DNA of 64,000 bases from Gemmatimonadota bacterium (GTDB taxonomy: Bacteria > Gemmatimonadota > Gemmatimonadetes > Palauibacterales > KS3-K002), in NCBI GenBank assembly GCA_020344215.1, contig CP070815.1, forward strand, positions 3,156,866 through 3,220,865. Direction: 5' to 3'. The position numbers and the translations under genes are program-made. Below are positions 54,583 to 63,300 of this stretch, piece by piece; positions within the stretch are counted from its first letter, which is position 1; each line of letters starts with the position of its first letter. A model generated the notes under the pieces. The model worked only from the letters and a program-made list of their open reading frames with translations, did no database searches and had not been told where the DNA came from.

Positions 54583-56130
54583 ATGACGGTTCATCGACGG
54601 CTGCGCCTTTCAATCTGTTTGCTCTCGCTCTCGGCCGTTACACTCGCCGCGGCGGCGGCCGTGGCTCAGGAGCGGGAGTCCATCTTTGACAGGGCCGTTC
54701 ATATAGAGGAAACGCTCATCACGGAAATTCCGGAGACGCCGCGCTGTGAGGAACAGCTCGAGCTAACCGTGCGGCGCGTGGATGTCGGCGGCGCCGAACT
54801 CTATGTCGAGGAGGAGGGATCGGGGGTGCCGCTTGTCCTGATCAACGGGGGACCGGGCGGCACGCATCACTATTTCCACCCGTGGTTCGGGCGAGCGCGG
54901 GGCTTCGCCCGCGTCATCTACTACGACCAACGTGGCACCGGGCTATCCGACTACGAGCCAGGCGCGGACGGTTACTCCGTCGAGCAGGCGGTCGACGATC
55001 TCGAGGCTTTGCGGGTCGCGCTGGGAATCGATGAGTGGGTGCTCGTCGGGCTCTCGTACGGCGGTTTCCTGGCACAGTACTACACGACGAGCTACCCGCG
55101 GAACGTTGCGGGCCTGGTGCTCATCGGCGCGAGTCTGGGAATGTGGGTGGATACGGGCCGCTCCAGGCAGTACGAGTTCATCTCGGAGGCCGAGCTCGAC
55201 AGGATGCGCGAGGTCCGGGCACAGCTGCGCGAGCTACGCGAGCGCGAGGGGTGGTCGCGTCAGAAGTACATCCGGCTGCTGGTCTACAACAACCATATCA
55301 ACGGCGACTGGAAGCGCCAGAACTACTATAGGCCCACGCCGGAGAAGTTCGCGCAGATCGCTCTCTACGAGTGGGTGCACGACGACGACTTCAATCCGAT
55401 CATGAGCCAGAGCCAACAGAAGGTAGACTTGAGCGGCGCCTTCGACCGCAACCCGATCCCGACACTCATCTTGGAGGGTAAGTGGGACCTGACCTGGGGC
55501 GAGGCGAAGTCGACGATTCTGTCGCGCAACCACCCGAACGCCCGCATGGTCGTAGTCGAGCACGCCGGGCACTCGATCTACGACGAGAATCCGGACGCCT
55601 TTTTCGCCGAGCTCGAGAAGTTTGTCCGCGATCTGCCGCTCGTCGACCGCGTCGAGATGGAAGCTTTCGAGGAACATCTGGTCGCCTGGCGCGCCCGCTG
55701 GGAAGGCTCGCCGTTCTACTACCTGAGGGTTGCCGGCTGGGGTAAGAGCGGCAGCGAACGGATCGTAGAAGTCTACACCTCGAGCTGGCTGGACGAGATC
55801 GAGCAGCCGAGGGAACTGCTGCGGGCGGGCTTCGCACTTTACGACGCGGAGGACTACGGGGAAGCGTTGCGGGCATTTGTAAAGTTGGAGGAGATCGCCC
55901 ACTCCGCCGGGGATCAAAGCCGTTACGCCGTGTCCATCATCTGGCAGGGGCACATGCTCGACTTGCTCGGGCGCCGGGAGGAGGCGATCGCTCGCTACCA
56001 GCGCGCCGTCGACCTGGGATCGGAAGGCGGCATGCGACACGACCAGTATGGGCTGTCCTACGAGTTCGGCCCCTACGCGGCCGAACGCTTGCTGACGCCC
56101 TTCCGGCGGCTCGAGAACACACTGCCCTAG
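54583..56130 (+). CDS. Secreted prolyl-aminopeptidase-like alpha/beta hydrolase with C-terminal TPR
   Basis: A 515-residue protein; the start at 54583 has GGGGGGATAG and a signal peptide (LSAVTLAAAAAVAQE), whereas the ORF opened at 54481 is antisense-free but overlaps the CGNR gene. Hydrolase domain about 60-345: oxyanion GGPGG (89-93), nucleophile Ser158 in GLSYGGFLA, acid in EGKWDLTW and His in EHAGHSIYD. This is the S33 proline-iminopeptidase family. Residues about 410-500 form TPR-like helices (AGFALYDAEDYGEALRAFVKL, LLGRREEAIARYQRAVDLG). The fused TPR is unusual and may recruit a partner. Periplasmic or secreted. Confidence 0.88.
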   Translation: MTVHRRLRLSICLLSLSAVTLAAAAAVAQERESIFDRAVHIEETLITEIPETPRCEEQLELTVRRVDVGGAELYVEEEGSGVPLVLINGGPGGTHHYFHPWFGRARGFARVIYYDQRGTGLSDYEPGADGYSVEQAVDDLEALRVALGIDEWVLVGLSYGGFLAQYYTTSYPRNVAGLVLIGASLGMWVDTGRSRQYEFISEAELDRMREVRAQLRELREREGWSRQKYIRLLVYNNHINGDWKRQNYYRPTPEKFAQIALYEWVHDDDFNPIMSQSQQKVDLSGAFDRNPIPTLILEGKWDLTWGEAKSTILSRNHPNARMVVVEHAGHSIYDENPDAFFAELEKFVRDLPLVDRVEMEAFEEHLVAWRARWEGSPFYYLRVAGWGKSGSERIVEVYTSSWLDEIEQPRELLRAGFALYDAEDYGEALRAFVKLEEIAHSAGDQSRYAVSIIWQGHMLDLLGRREEAIARYQRAVDLGSEGGMRHDQYGLSYEFGPYAAERLLTPFRRLENTLP

Positions 56131-56294
56131 GAGAGCCTCGCACTCGACAGCCCGCGCGTAAGCCGCCGGCCGCCGCCGAAACAGAGCCCTTGCCGGCCGC
56201 GTAGGGACCGTTAGCGATTCGCGCCCTACCGCTTTCCTGCCGCGCTGCCGGCGGCAGGCCGCGTCGGCCTCTACTACCGCGAGCGATCCGCCCA

Positions 56295-58727
56295 ATGGAT
56301 ACCCTGAAGCAAGACATCGGCTACGCGTTGCGCCTGTTCAAACGGTCTCCCGGGTTCACCGCCATCGCGGCGCTGACCATCGCACTGGGGATCGGCCCGA
56401 CGACGACGATCTTCAGCGTCGCCAACGCGCTTCTCCACCGGACCCCGGCGGGCGTTCGCAATCCCGCAGGCCTCGTCTCGGTCTACGCGTCGGAGGAAGG
56501 TGGCTTTCGGTGGGGGACTATGTCGTACCCGGTCTTCGAGGACTACCGGGACGCCGAGAACGGGCTGGACGGGCTGGCGGCGGTCGAGGCGTTCCCGGCG
56601 AGCCTATCCACCAGCGGTGTTGGCGATCCGGAGGTGGTGACCGGCCTCGCCGCATCGGCGAGCTACTTCGCGGTACTCGGTACGCGTCCCGCGTTCGGCC
56701 GCTTCTTCCTGCCGGATGAGGACGATGCTCCGGCCGCCAATCCGGTCGTCGTCCTCAGTCACCGCATATGGGCGCGGCGTTTCGGGGCCGACTCGGCCGT
56801 GATCGGCACAACGGTCAACCTGAACCGCAATTCGTTCACCGTCATCGGAGTGGCGGAGGAAGGATTCCACGGTCACGTGGCGGGCTACGACGTCGCTCTC
56901 TGGGTCCCCATCGGCATGCGGGAGGCGGTGACCGGTCATGACCTGTCCGACAACGTGAGCGGGCTGGCGGCGGTCGGACGCCTGGCGACCGGCTGGTCGC
57001 TGGATCGTGCCGCTGCAGCGGCAGGCGTCATCTCCCGGAGACTCCGCGCCCGGCACCCGGATATTTTCGAGGATCACGCGCTCACCGTAGCGCCGTACTC
57101 GGTGATGCTGGACGAGGCGCGGGGCCCGGTAACGCTTTTCATGGCTCTCTTGCTCGTCGTGACGGGGATCCTGCTGCTGATCGCGAGTGTGAACGTGGGC
57201 AGCGTGATGTTGTCCCGAGCGATGGGTCGTTCGCGCGAGGTCGCCGTGCGACTGGCGGTGGGCGCGGGGCGCTGGAGACTGGTTCGCCAGTTGCTCACCG
57301 AGAGCGTGTTGCTATTCACACTCGGTGGAAGCGCGGGAATCCTGCTGGCGCTGTGGGCGACCCGTGGGCTCTCCGCCATCCAGTTGCCGGTTCCGGTGCC
57401 CGTCGTCTTCGACTTCGCGCCGGACCTGCGGGTGCTGGTCTTCACGCTGATCGTCGCGTTCGCGGCGGGAACGCTGTTCGGGCTGGCACCGGCGCTGCAG
57501 GCCACCAGGCAGGATTTGGTGACCGCGCTCAAGGCCAACCCGGGCGACGCGCCCGGCGGCCGTAGCCGGCTGCGCAGCGTCTTCGTCGTCGCGCAGGTCT
57601 CCGGGTCGGTCGTGTTGCTCGTCGCCGCCGGCATGTTCCTGCGGGCGCTCGGTCGCGCGGACGCGGTGGACCTGGGCTTCGACCCTAACGGCGTCCACGT
57701 GTTGACCGTCGACGTATCGATCCATCGCTACACGCGTGAAGAGGGGAAGGGTTTTCAGGCGCGGCTGTTAGAGCGCGCGGCTGCGCTGCCCGGTGTTGAA
57801 TCGGCGGGGCTGGCGTCGATCCTGCCGCTGGGCTTCACCCAAGGTTCCACGCAGTTCACGCTTCCCGGGCACGAGCCGGTGCCGGGGAAGGGGCTGCGCA
57901 GGGCGGACTTCAGCATGGTCACGCCGGGGTACTTCGAGACGATGCGGATCGGCATCGTGGCTGGCCGCGCGTTCGACGAGGGTGATCGTGAAGGGTCGGC
58001 GCCGGTCTTGATCGTCAACCAAACGGCGGCCCGGCAGTTCTGGGCCGCTGAGGGTGCGGTGGGCAAGCTGATTCTGTGGGGGGAAACGCCGTACGAGGTG
58101 GTCGGAGTGGCGAGTGATGGTAAGTACCGCTCGATCGGCGATGCGCCCCGCCCGATGGTCTACCTGGCGCTCGCGCAGCGCCACGCCTCGGAGGTATCGC
58201 TGGTCGCTCGAACGGTGCCGGGCGCCCCGCGGATCGACCGGCCCGTTCGAGAGATCGCGCTCGAGCTGGATCCGGATCTGCCGGTACAGACGAACGCGCC
58301 GTACGCGCAAATCATCGGGCTCTCGCTCCTGCCGAACCGGGTCGCGGCCTTGATGACGCTGGGGTTCGGCGCGCTCGGTCTCCTGCTCGCCGCGGTCGGG
58401 CTTTTTGGCGTCCTTTCGTACGGTGTGTCACAGCGGACCCGCGAGATTGGAATCCGGATCGCGCTGGGCGCGAGCGTGCGCGATGTTAACGCCCTGGTCA
58501 TGGGGCAGGGACTCCGCCTGACCGGCACGGGTCTGGTTATCGGGTGCCTGGCGGCGTTCGGCGCTGCGCAGCTGATTCGTGGTCTGTTGTTCGGCGTGAG
58601 CCCGGCGGATCCCGTGGCCTTTGGCAGCATCGCGCTGGTGTTTGCCGCCGTCGGTCTGCTGGCCAGCTACCTGCCGGCGCGACGTGCGACGCGCACGGAT
58701 CCGCTGACCGCGTTGAGACAGGAGTAA
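56295..58727 (+). CDS. ADOP-type ABC permease (MacB/FtsX fold), stand-alone
   Basis: An 810-residue permease: TM1 about 20-40, MacB-type periplasmic core domain (about 45-250), an FtsX unit with three helices (about 285-400), a second periplasmic domain and a second FtsX unit (about 690-805). The doubled MacB_PCD-FtsX layout, the start DIGYALRLFKRSPGFT and the ending LPARRATRTDPLTALRQE define acidobacterial-type duplicated orphan permeases (ADOP). No ATPase gene is adjacent. The ATPase at 21575 is a candidate partner. The second permease at 60672 has the same architecture. Confidence 0.93.
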   Translation: MDTLKQDIGYALRLFKRSPGFTAIAALTIALGIGPTTTIFSVANALLHRTPAGVRNPAGLVSVYASEEGGFRWGTMSYPVFEDYRDAENGLDGLAAVEAFPASLSTSGVGDPEVVTGLAASASYFAVLGTRPAFGRFFLPDEDDAPAANPVVVLSHRIWARRFGADSAVIGTTVNLNRNSFTVIGVAEEGFHGHVAGYDVALWVPIGMREAVTGHDLSDNVSGLAAVGRLATGWSLDRAAAAAGVISRRLRARHPDIFEDHALTVAPYSVMLDEARGPVTLFMALLLVVTGILLLIASVNVGSVMLSRAMGRSREVAVRLAVGAGRWRLVRQLLTESVLLFTLGGSAGILLALWATRGLSAIQLPVPVPVVFDFAPDLRVLVFTLIVAFAAGTLFGLAPALQATRQDLVTALKANPGDAPGGRSRLRSVFVVAQVSGSVVLLVAAGMFLRALGRADAVDLGFDPNGVHVLTVDVSIHRYTREEGKGFQARLLERAAALPGVESAGLASILPLGFTQGSTQFTLPGHEPVPGKGLRRADFSMVTPGYFETMRIGIVAGRAFDEGDREGSAPVLIVNQTAARQFWAAEGAVGKLILWGETPYEVVGVASDGKYRSIGDAPRPMVYLALAQRHASEVSLVARTVPGAPRIDRPVREIALELDPDLPVQTNAPYAQIIGLSLLPNRVAALMTLGFGALGLLLAAVGLFGVLSYGVSQRTREIGIRIALGASVRDVNALVMGQGLRLTGTGLVIGCLAAFGAAQLIRGLLFGVSPADPVAFGSIALVFAAVGLLASYLPARRATRTDPLTALRQE

Positions 58728-58749
58728 ACGCTACGTTGGCGGTTAACGG

Positions 58750-58863
58750 TTAGCGCTCGCCGGCGGCAATCTCCTCGCGCTCGACGCGGCCACACGCTTC
58801 CTCGACCTCGGTCTTCATGCGGACGATGATTGCCTGAGACTGAGGCTTCTCCCAAGCACCCGC
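58750..58863 (-). pseudogene. Short coding-like remnant (C-terminus of an unknown gene)
   Basis: The minus strand reads GAWEKPQSQAIIVRMKTEVE followed by EACGRVEREEIAAGER and a TAA at 58750-58752. The composition is strikingly protein-like and in one frame, but there is a stop just upstream (58864-58866) and no start with a ribosome-binding site. It is probably the last 35 or so residues of a deleted gene. I do not recognise the family. Confidence 0.35.
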
Positions 58864-58981
58864 CTAGGTTGCGGAGGGAAAACGGCCGGGAACGGCAGGT
58901 TGCACGTGCATCCCCCGGCTCCCATCTTCTTATCGATAGTGTGTCCCTAGCACCGCGGATCCTCATTCATCCGGAGTCGTC

Positions 58982-60643
58982 ATGGCGCGTCTCGGTCGGC
59001 TGACGCGCGAGCTGCAGCGCCGTCACGTCTATCGCGTTGCCGTCGTCTACGCGGCCGTCGCCTTCGTACTCTGGCAGGCGGCGGAGATCGTCGTGCCAGC
59101 TCTGCGCCTGCCCGATTGGACGCTCACGCTCGTCGTGGTTGCGACACTCGCGGGCTTTCCCGTCGCCGTGTTGCTGGCCTGGGCGTTCGACGTGAGGGTT
59201 CCCTGGCTGCGGCGATCGGAAGACGCTGTGACATCACTCGAGGAGAGGCGGCCCCGTGACCTACGATCGGTTGCCGTACTCCCCTTTGCCAACTTGAGTG
59301 CCGATCTGGAGAACGAGTACTTCAGCGATGGCGTGACCGAAGACATCATCACCCACCTCTGTAAGATCCCCGAGCTCAAAGTGATATCGCGGTACTCGGT
59401 GATGCAGTACAAGAGGAAGGCGAGGAATCTTCGAGAGGTCGGGCAAGACCTCGGTGTCGCGACCATCCTGGAGGGAAGCGTGCGACGCGCTGCTGATCGG
59501 GTCCGAATCACCGCACAGCTCGTCGACGTCCGCACCGACGAGCACATCTGGGCGGAAACCTACGACCGAGAGCTCACGGACATCTTCGCCATTCAAAGCG
59601 ACGTTGCCATCCGGATCGCCGACGCCTTGAAGGCGACGCTTTCGCCGGCGGTGCGAGCCCTGATCGAGAAGGAGCCGACGGTAAGTCTCGACGCGCACAA
59701 CTCGTACCTGCTGGGGAGGTTCTACTGGAACAAGAGGACGGAACAAGGCTTTCGACGCGGCCTAGAGCACTTCGAGGAGGCGATCGAAAAAGACAGCAGT
59801 TACGCGCTTGCCCACGTCGGAGTCGCCGACTGTTATAACCTGTTGCCCTTCTACGGCGATGCGCATCCGGGGCAGGCTCACCCGAAAGCCAAGGCGGCCG
59901 CGCTAAGGGCGTTGGAGCTCGACGATACCCTCGCGGAAGCTCATACGTCCTTCGCTTTCGTCGAGACCTGGTACGATTGGGATTGGTCGGTGGCAGAGGT
60001 GGAGTTCAAGCGCGCTCTGGCGCTCAATCCCGGGTACGCGAGCGCCCACCATTGGTATGCTTGGTATCACACGATTCGTGGCGAGCTCGACGAAGCGGTA
60101 GCGCGGGTGGCCCGGGCTCGAGATCTCGATCCGCTCTCGCTGATCATCAACACGGATGTCGGTGACCTCTTCTACTACGCGCGCCGCTACGACGAGGCGC
60201 TCAAGCAGCAGCGCAAGACGGTCGGAATGGATCCGAGCTTCTGGCCGGCTCACGTCAATCTGGGTCGAGCGTGTGTACAGAAGGGCTTGTTTCGCGAGGC
60301 GATAGACTCGTTCCAGGAGGCGGTCGATCTCTCGAAGGGTCATCCCAGCGGCATCGGGATGCTCGGCTATGCGTATGCATTGTGTGGGATGGGTAGCGAT
60401 TCGCTGGATATGCTTCAAGAGCTGGAGGAGCTGTCGGCGCGCGTGAACGTCCCATCGTACCTGCGCGCCATGGTCCATGTCGGGCTGGGCGACAAGGATC
60501 AGGCGTTCGCCTGGCTGGAGAGGGCGCAGACTGAACGCGATTCCGCCTGGCTGGTCTACTACCTGAAGGCCGACCCGTGGGCCGACAGCCTGCGCCAGGA
60601 CGTTAGGTTCGCGCAGCTGCTCGAGCGGATGGGGCTGCGCTGA
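58982..60643 (+). CDS. Membrane-anchored FlgO/TolB-like plus TPR protein
   Basis: A 553-residue protein: start MARLGRLTRELQRRHVYRVA, then two hydrophobic helices (about 19-37 and 45-65) that anchor it; a FlgO-like domain (SVAVLPFANLSADLENEYFSDG, EGSVRRAADRVRITAQLVDV; about 93-220); then at least five TPRs (about 235-545). The family is found in large numbers in Gemmatimonadota- and Acidobacteria-type genomes, frequently fused to adenylate-cyclase or winged-helix domains; here neither is present. Function unknown, thought to be regulatory scaffolds. The closest relative here is the decayed gene at 2113. Confidence 0.88.
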   Translation: MARLGRLTRELQRRHVYRVAVVYAAVAFVLWQAAEIVVPALRLPDWTLTLVVVATLAGFPVAVLLAWAFDVRVPWLRRSEDAVTSLEERRPRDLRSVAVLPFANLSADLENEYFSDGVTEDIITHLCKIPELKVISRYSVMQYKRKARNLREVGQDLGVATILEGSVRRAADRVRITAQLVDVRTDEHIWAETYDRELTDIFAIQSDVAIRIADALKATLSPAVRALIEKEPTVSLDAHNSYLLGRFYWNKRTEQGFRRGLEHFEEAIEKDSSYALAHVGVADCYNLLPFYGDAHPGQAHPKAKAAALRALELDDTLAEAHTSFAFVETWYDWDWSVAEVEFKRALALNPGYASAHHWYAWYHTIRGELDEAVARVARARDLDPLSLIINTDVGDLFYYARRYDEALKQQRKTVGMDPSFWPAHVNLGRACVQKGLFREAIDSFQEAVDLSKGHPSGIGMLGYAYALCGMGSDSLDMLQELEELSARVNVPSYLRAMVHVGLGDKDQAFAWLERAQTERDSAWLVYYLKADPWADSLRQDVRFAQLLERMGLR

Positions 60644-60671
60644 TCCGTGGCCTTAGGCCGAAGGCGCAACG

Positions 60672-63128
60672 CTACTCCACCCGCAGCGCCTCAATGGGGT
60701 CGACGCGACTCGCCCGCCGCGCCGGGATTAAGCTTGCCGCCAGGGCCACAGAGACCACAGCGACCGATACGACGGCGAAGGTCCACGGATCGGTGGGGCT
60801 CACCTCGTACAGGAGGCCGGCCATTACGCGTGTGGCCGCGAGCGCAGCGGCCAGGCCGACGCCCGCGCCGATCAGCACCGCGGCCATCCCTTGCCGCAAC
60901 ACCATGGCGATGACCTCAGCGCCCCGGGCGCCGAGCGCGATGCGGACCCCGATCTCGTTGGTGCGCTGCGCCACGCTGTGAGAGATGACACCGTAGACGC
61001 CGATCATGCCGAGCAGCAGGGCCATGACGGCGAATAGCCCAAGGGTCGTCATCACGAACCTCGGCCGTGCAACCGAGGCTGAGACAATGTCGTCGATGGT
61101 CTGCATACGGAGGATGACCAAATTCGGGTCGAGAGAGCGGACGACCCCACGGACCGGACCGGTCAGTGCGCCCGGGTCGCCGGCCGTGCGCACGACGATG
61201 GTCATCGAGCCCATCATGAAATGTACGATGTCCTGCCATCCCTCGTAGGCGAAGTAGAAGGTGGGGTTCTCCCTTTCTAGGCCGTCGTACCGCACGTTGC
61301 CGACAACGCCGACAACCGTGTGCCACGGGCCGTCCGTGGCCGCGAAGCGTATTCGTTTGCCGATCGCGTCCTCGCCGGGCCAGTACTGACGTGCCAACCG
61401 CTCATCGACTACGACGACCGGCGTAGCGCCGGCGCGGTCGCGCTCGTCGGGGAGGCGGCCGCGTCGCAACGGGATCCCGATGGTTTCGATCGCACCGGGG
61501 CCGACGCCGACACTGCTGCCCGTACAACAGAACGGTCCCGACTGCACGCCGGGCCGACCCTCGATGTGGAAGCGGCTCTGCGAGCGGTCGTACAGGATGG
61601 GGGGCCGCGAGATGGTGGCGGCGCTTCTCACCCCCGGTAGCGCCTCGACCCGCTCGACCAGCTCGGAGTAGAAGGCCACCGCCTGCTCCGGGGTGTACTC
61701 CGATGCGGGCAGTGAGAACTGGGCGACGAGTAGGTTGTCTTTTCGGAAGCCAGGGTCCTCGCCTAAGAGGCGCCAGAAGCTCTTCACGGTGAGCCCGGCT
61801 CCGACGACCAGCAGGACGGCGAGTGCGATCTCGGCGGCTACGAGGAACCGTCGGAAGGCTAGCCGCGTGCGACCGGGGCTCACCGTTCGGCCCGCCTCGT
61901 TGAGTATCTGCGAGAGATCGGCGGCTGCGCCCCGGAACGCCGGTAGCAAACCGAAGACCACCGTTGTCAGTAGCACAGCGGCACCGACGAAGGCCAGGAC
62001 CCGGGTGTCGAGCCCGACGTTCATCGCGCGAGGGATCGTGCCGGGCTGCAGCGCGAGGAGGATCTTGATACCCGCCGCGGCGAACAGCAGGCCGAGCACT
62101 CCCCCGCAAAGAGCCAGCACCAGGCTCTCCGTGAGCAGTTGCTGAAGCAGCCGGGCCGGTCGTGCACCCAGTGCGCCCCGTACCGCCAGCTCGCGACGCC
62201 GGCCCTCGGCTCGAGCCAGGAGGAGATTGGCGACGTTAGCGCAGGCGATCAGCAGGAGGAAGCCCACCGCGGCCAGCAGCAGCAGCAGCGCGGGACGGAC
62301 GTTGCCGATGTAATCGTCCAGCAAGGGCATGATAAACAGGCCGTGACCCACGTGGTGGTCCGGGTAGTCCACCGCCCAGCGTGCCATGAGGGTTTCCATC
62401 TCCACTTCGGCTTCCTCGAGGGTCACGCCCGGGGCGAGGCGCCCGATCATGTGGAACCAGTGGCCGCCGCGCCAGGTGCGCGCCCGATCGAGGGGCAGCT
62501 GGGTCCAGAGTTGTGTGCTGGAAGTCGGGAACGCGAACCCATCGGGCATCACGCCGACGATCTCCCCCACGTTGCCGTACTCGGCGACCTCAACGCCGAC
62601 ATCGAGGACCTGTCCGATGACGGTCGAGTCGCCACCGAACCGCCGCTGCCACAGGGCGTAGCTGAGGACAAAGACTGGGCGTGGTTCGGCCCCATCATCT
62701 GCAGCTACGAGGGTCCTCCCCAGCAGCGGCTGGGCCCGAAGCACGGAGAACATGCTCGAGGAGACGTAGCCAGCGGTGACGATCTCCGGGTCGCCGGCGC
62801 CGGCGGTTATGGTCAGCGTTTCGGTGGACACCGCCGCCACGCTTGCCATCGTCCGATTCTGGTCCAGGTAGTCGAAGTACTCCGGTGAGCCGACCGCGTA
62901 CTTAGGGAAGTCGTACCCGCTCTCCGGCCTGAAGTACGTGTAGATCGCCACCAGGTCCCCGGGCTCATCGTAAGGCAGCGGGTCGAGGAGCACCCCGTTT
63001 ACTACGCTGAAGATGACCGTGTTCGCCGCGATCCCGATCGCCAGGGTCAGGACGGCGACGGTCGCGAACGTGGGCGACTTGGCGAGATTTCGGATGGCGT
63101 ATCGGACGTCCTGCGCGATCTTGTTCAT
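60672..63128 (-). CDS. ADOP-type ABC permease (MacB/FtsX fold), stand-alone, second
   Basis: An 818-residue permease; start at 63128 (MNKIAQDVRYAIRNLAKSPT) is preferred to an in-frame start at 63179 that reads through non-conserved sequence. Same layout as the permease at 56295: MacB_PCD (about 22-245), FtsX (about 285-400), second PCD and FtsX (about 700-815), ending LIPARRASRVDPIEALRVE. It converges on the FlgO/TPR gene with 28 bases between. No ATPase adjacent. Confidence 0.93.
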   Translation of the reverse strand: MNKIAQDVRYAIRNLAKSPTFATVAVLTLAIGIAANTVIFSVVNGVLLDPLPYDEPGDLVAIYTYFRPESGYDFPKYAVGSPEYFDYLDQNRTMASVAAVSTETLTITAGAGDPEIVTAGYVSSSMFSVLRAQPLLGRTLVAADDGAEPRPVFVLSYALWQRRFGGDSTVIGQVLDVGVEVAEYGNVGEIVGVMPDGFAFPTSSTQLWTQLPLDRARTWRGGHWFHMIGRLAPGVTLEEAEVEMETLMARWAVDYPDHHVGHGLFIMPLLDDYIGNVRPALLLLLAAVGFLLLIACANVANLLLARAEGRRRELAVRGALGARPARLLQQLLTESLVLALCGGVLGLLFAAAGIKILLALQPGTIPRAMNVGLDTRVLAFVGAAVLLTTVVFGLLPAFRGAAADLSQILNEAGRTVSPGRTRLAFRRFLVAAEIALAVLLVVGAGLTVKSFWRLLGEDPGFRKDNLLVAQFSLPASEYTPEQAVAFYSELVERVEALPGVRSAATISRPPILYDRSQSRFHIEGRPGVQSGPFCCTGSSVGVGPGAIETIGIPLRRGRLPDERDRAGATPVVVVDERLARQYWPGEDAIGKRIRFAATDGPWHTVVGVVGNVRYDGLERENPTFYFAYEGWQDIVHFMMGSMTIVVRTAGDPGALTGPVRGVVRSLDPNLVILRMQTIDDIVSASVARPRFVMTTLGLFAVMALLLGMIGVYGVISHSVAQRTNEIGVRIALGARGAEVIAMVLRQGMAAVLIGAGVGLAAALAATRVMAGLLYEVSPTDPWTFAVVSVAVVSVALAASLIPARRASRVDPIEALRVE

Positions 63129-63225
63129 CGGCCGACGCTCCCCAGTGTTCCAGGTGAAGCGATCGCGTACGAGGACCAACTCGATCTCTTAGACGCGTCG
63201 GCCTCTGGTGGAGTTGTATATGGCG

Positions 63226-63260
63226 TGCGCCCGACGGGACTCGAACCTCTGACCTTCGAC
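63226..63260 (-). pseudogene. tRNA 3'-half fragment (Arg-like)
   Basis: On the minus strand this reads a variable loop, T arm (AGAGG-TTCGAGT-CCCGT, two mispairs), 3' acceptor strand CGGGCGC and discriminator A. The acceptor strand would pair with GCGCCCG, as in the tRNA-Arg of this window, but nothing like a 5' half is present within 90 bases. It is a typical leftover of element integration at a tRNA gene. Confidence 0.6.
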
Positions 63261-63300
63261 TGCCGGCGCCTCCGAGGGCGAGCGCCGGCCCAGGACGTTC

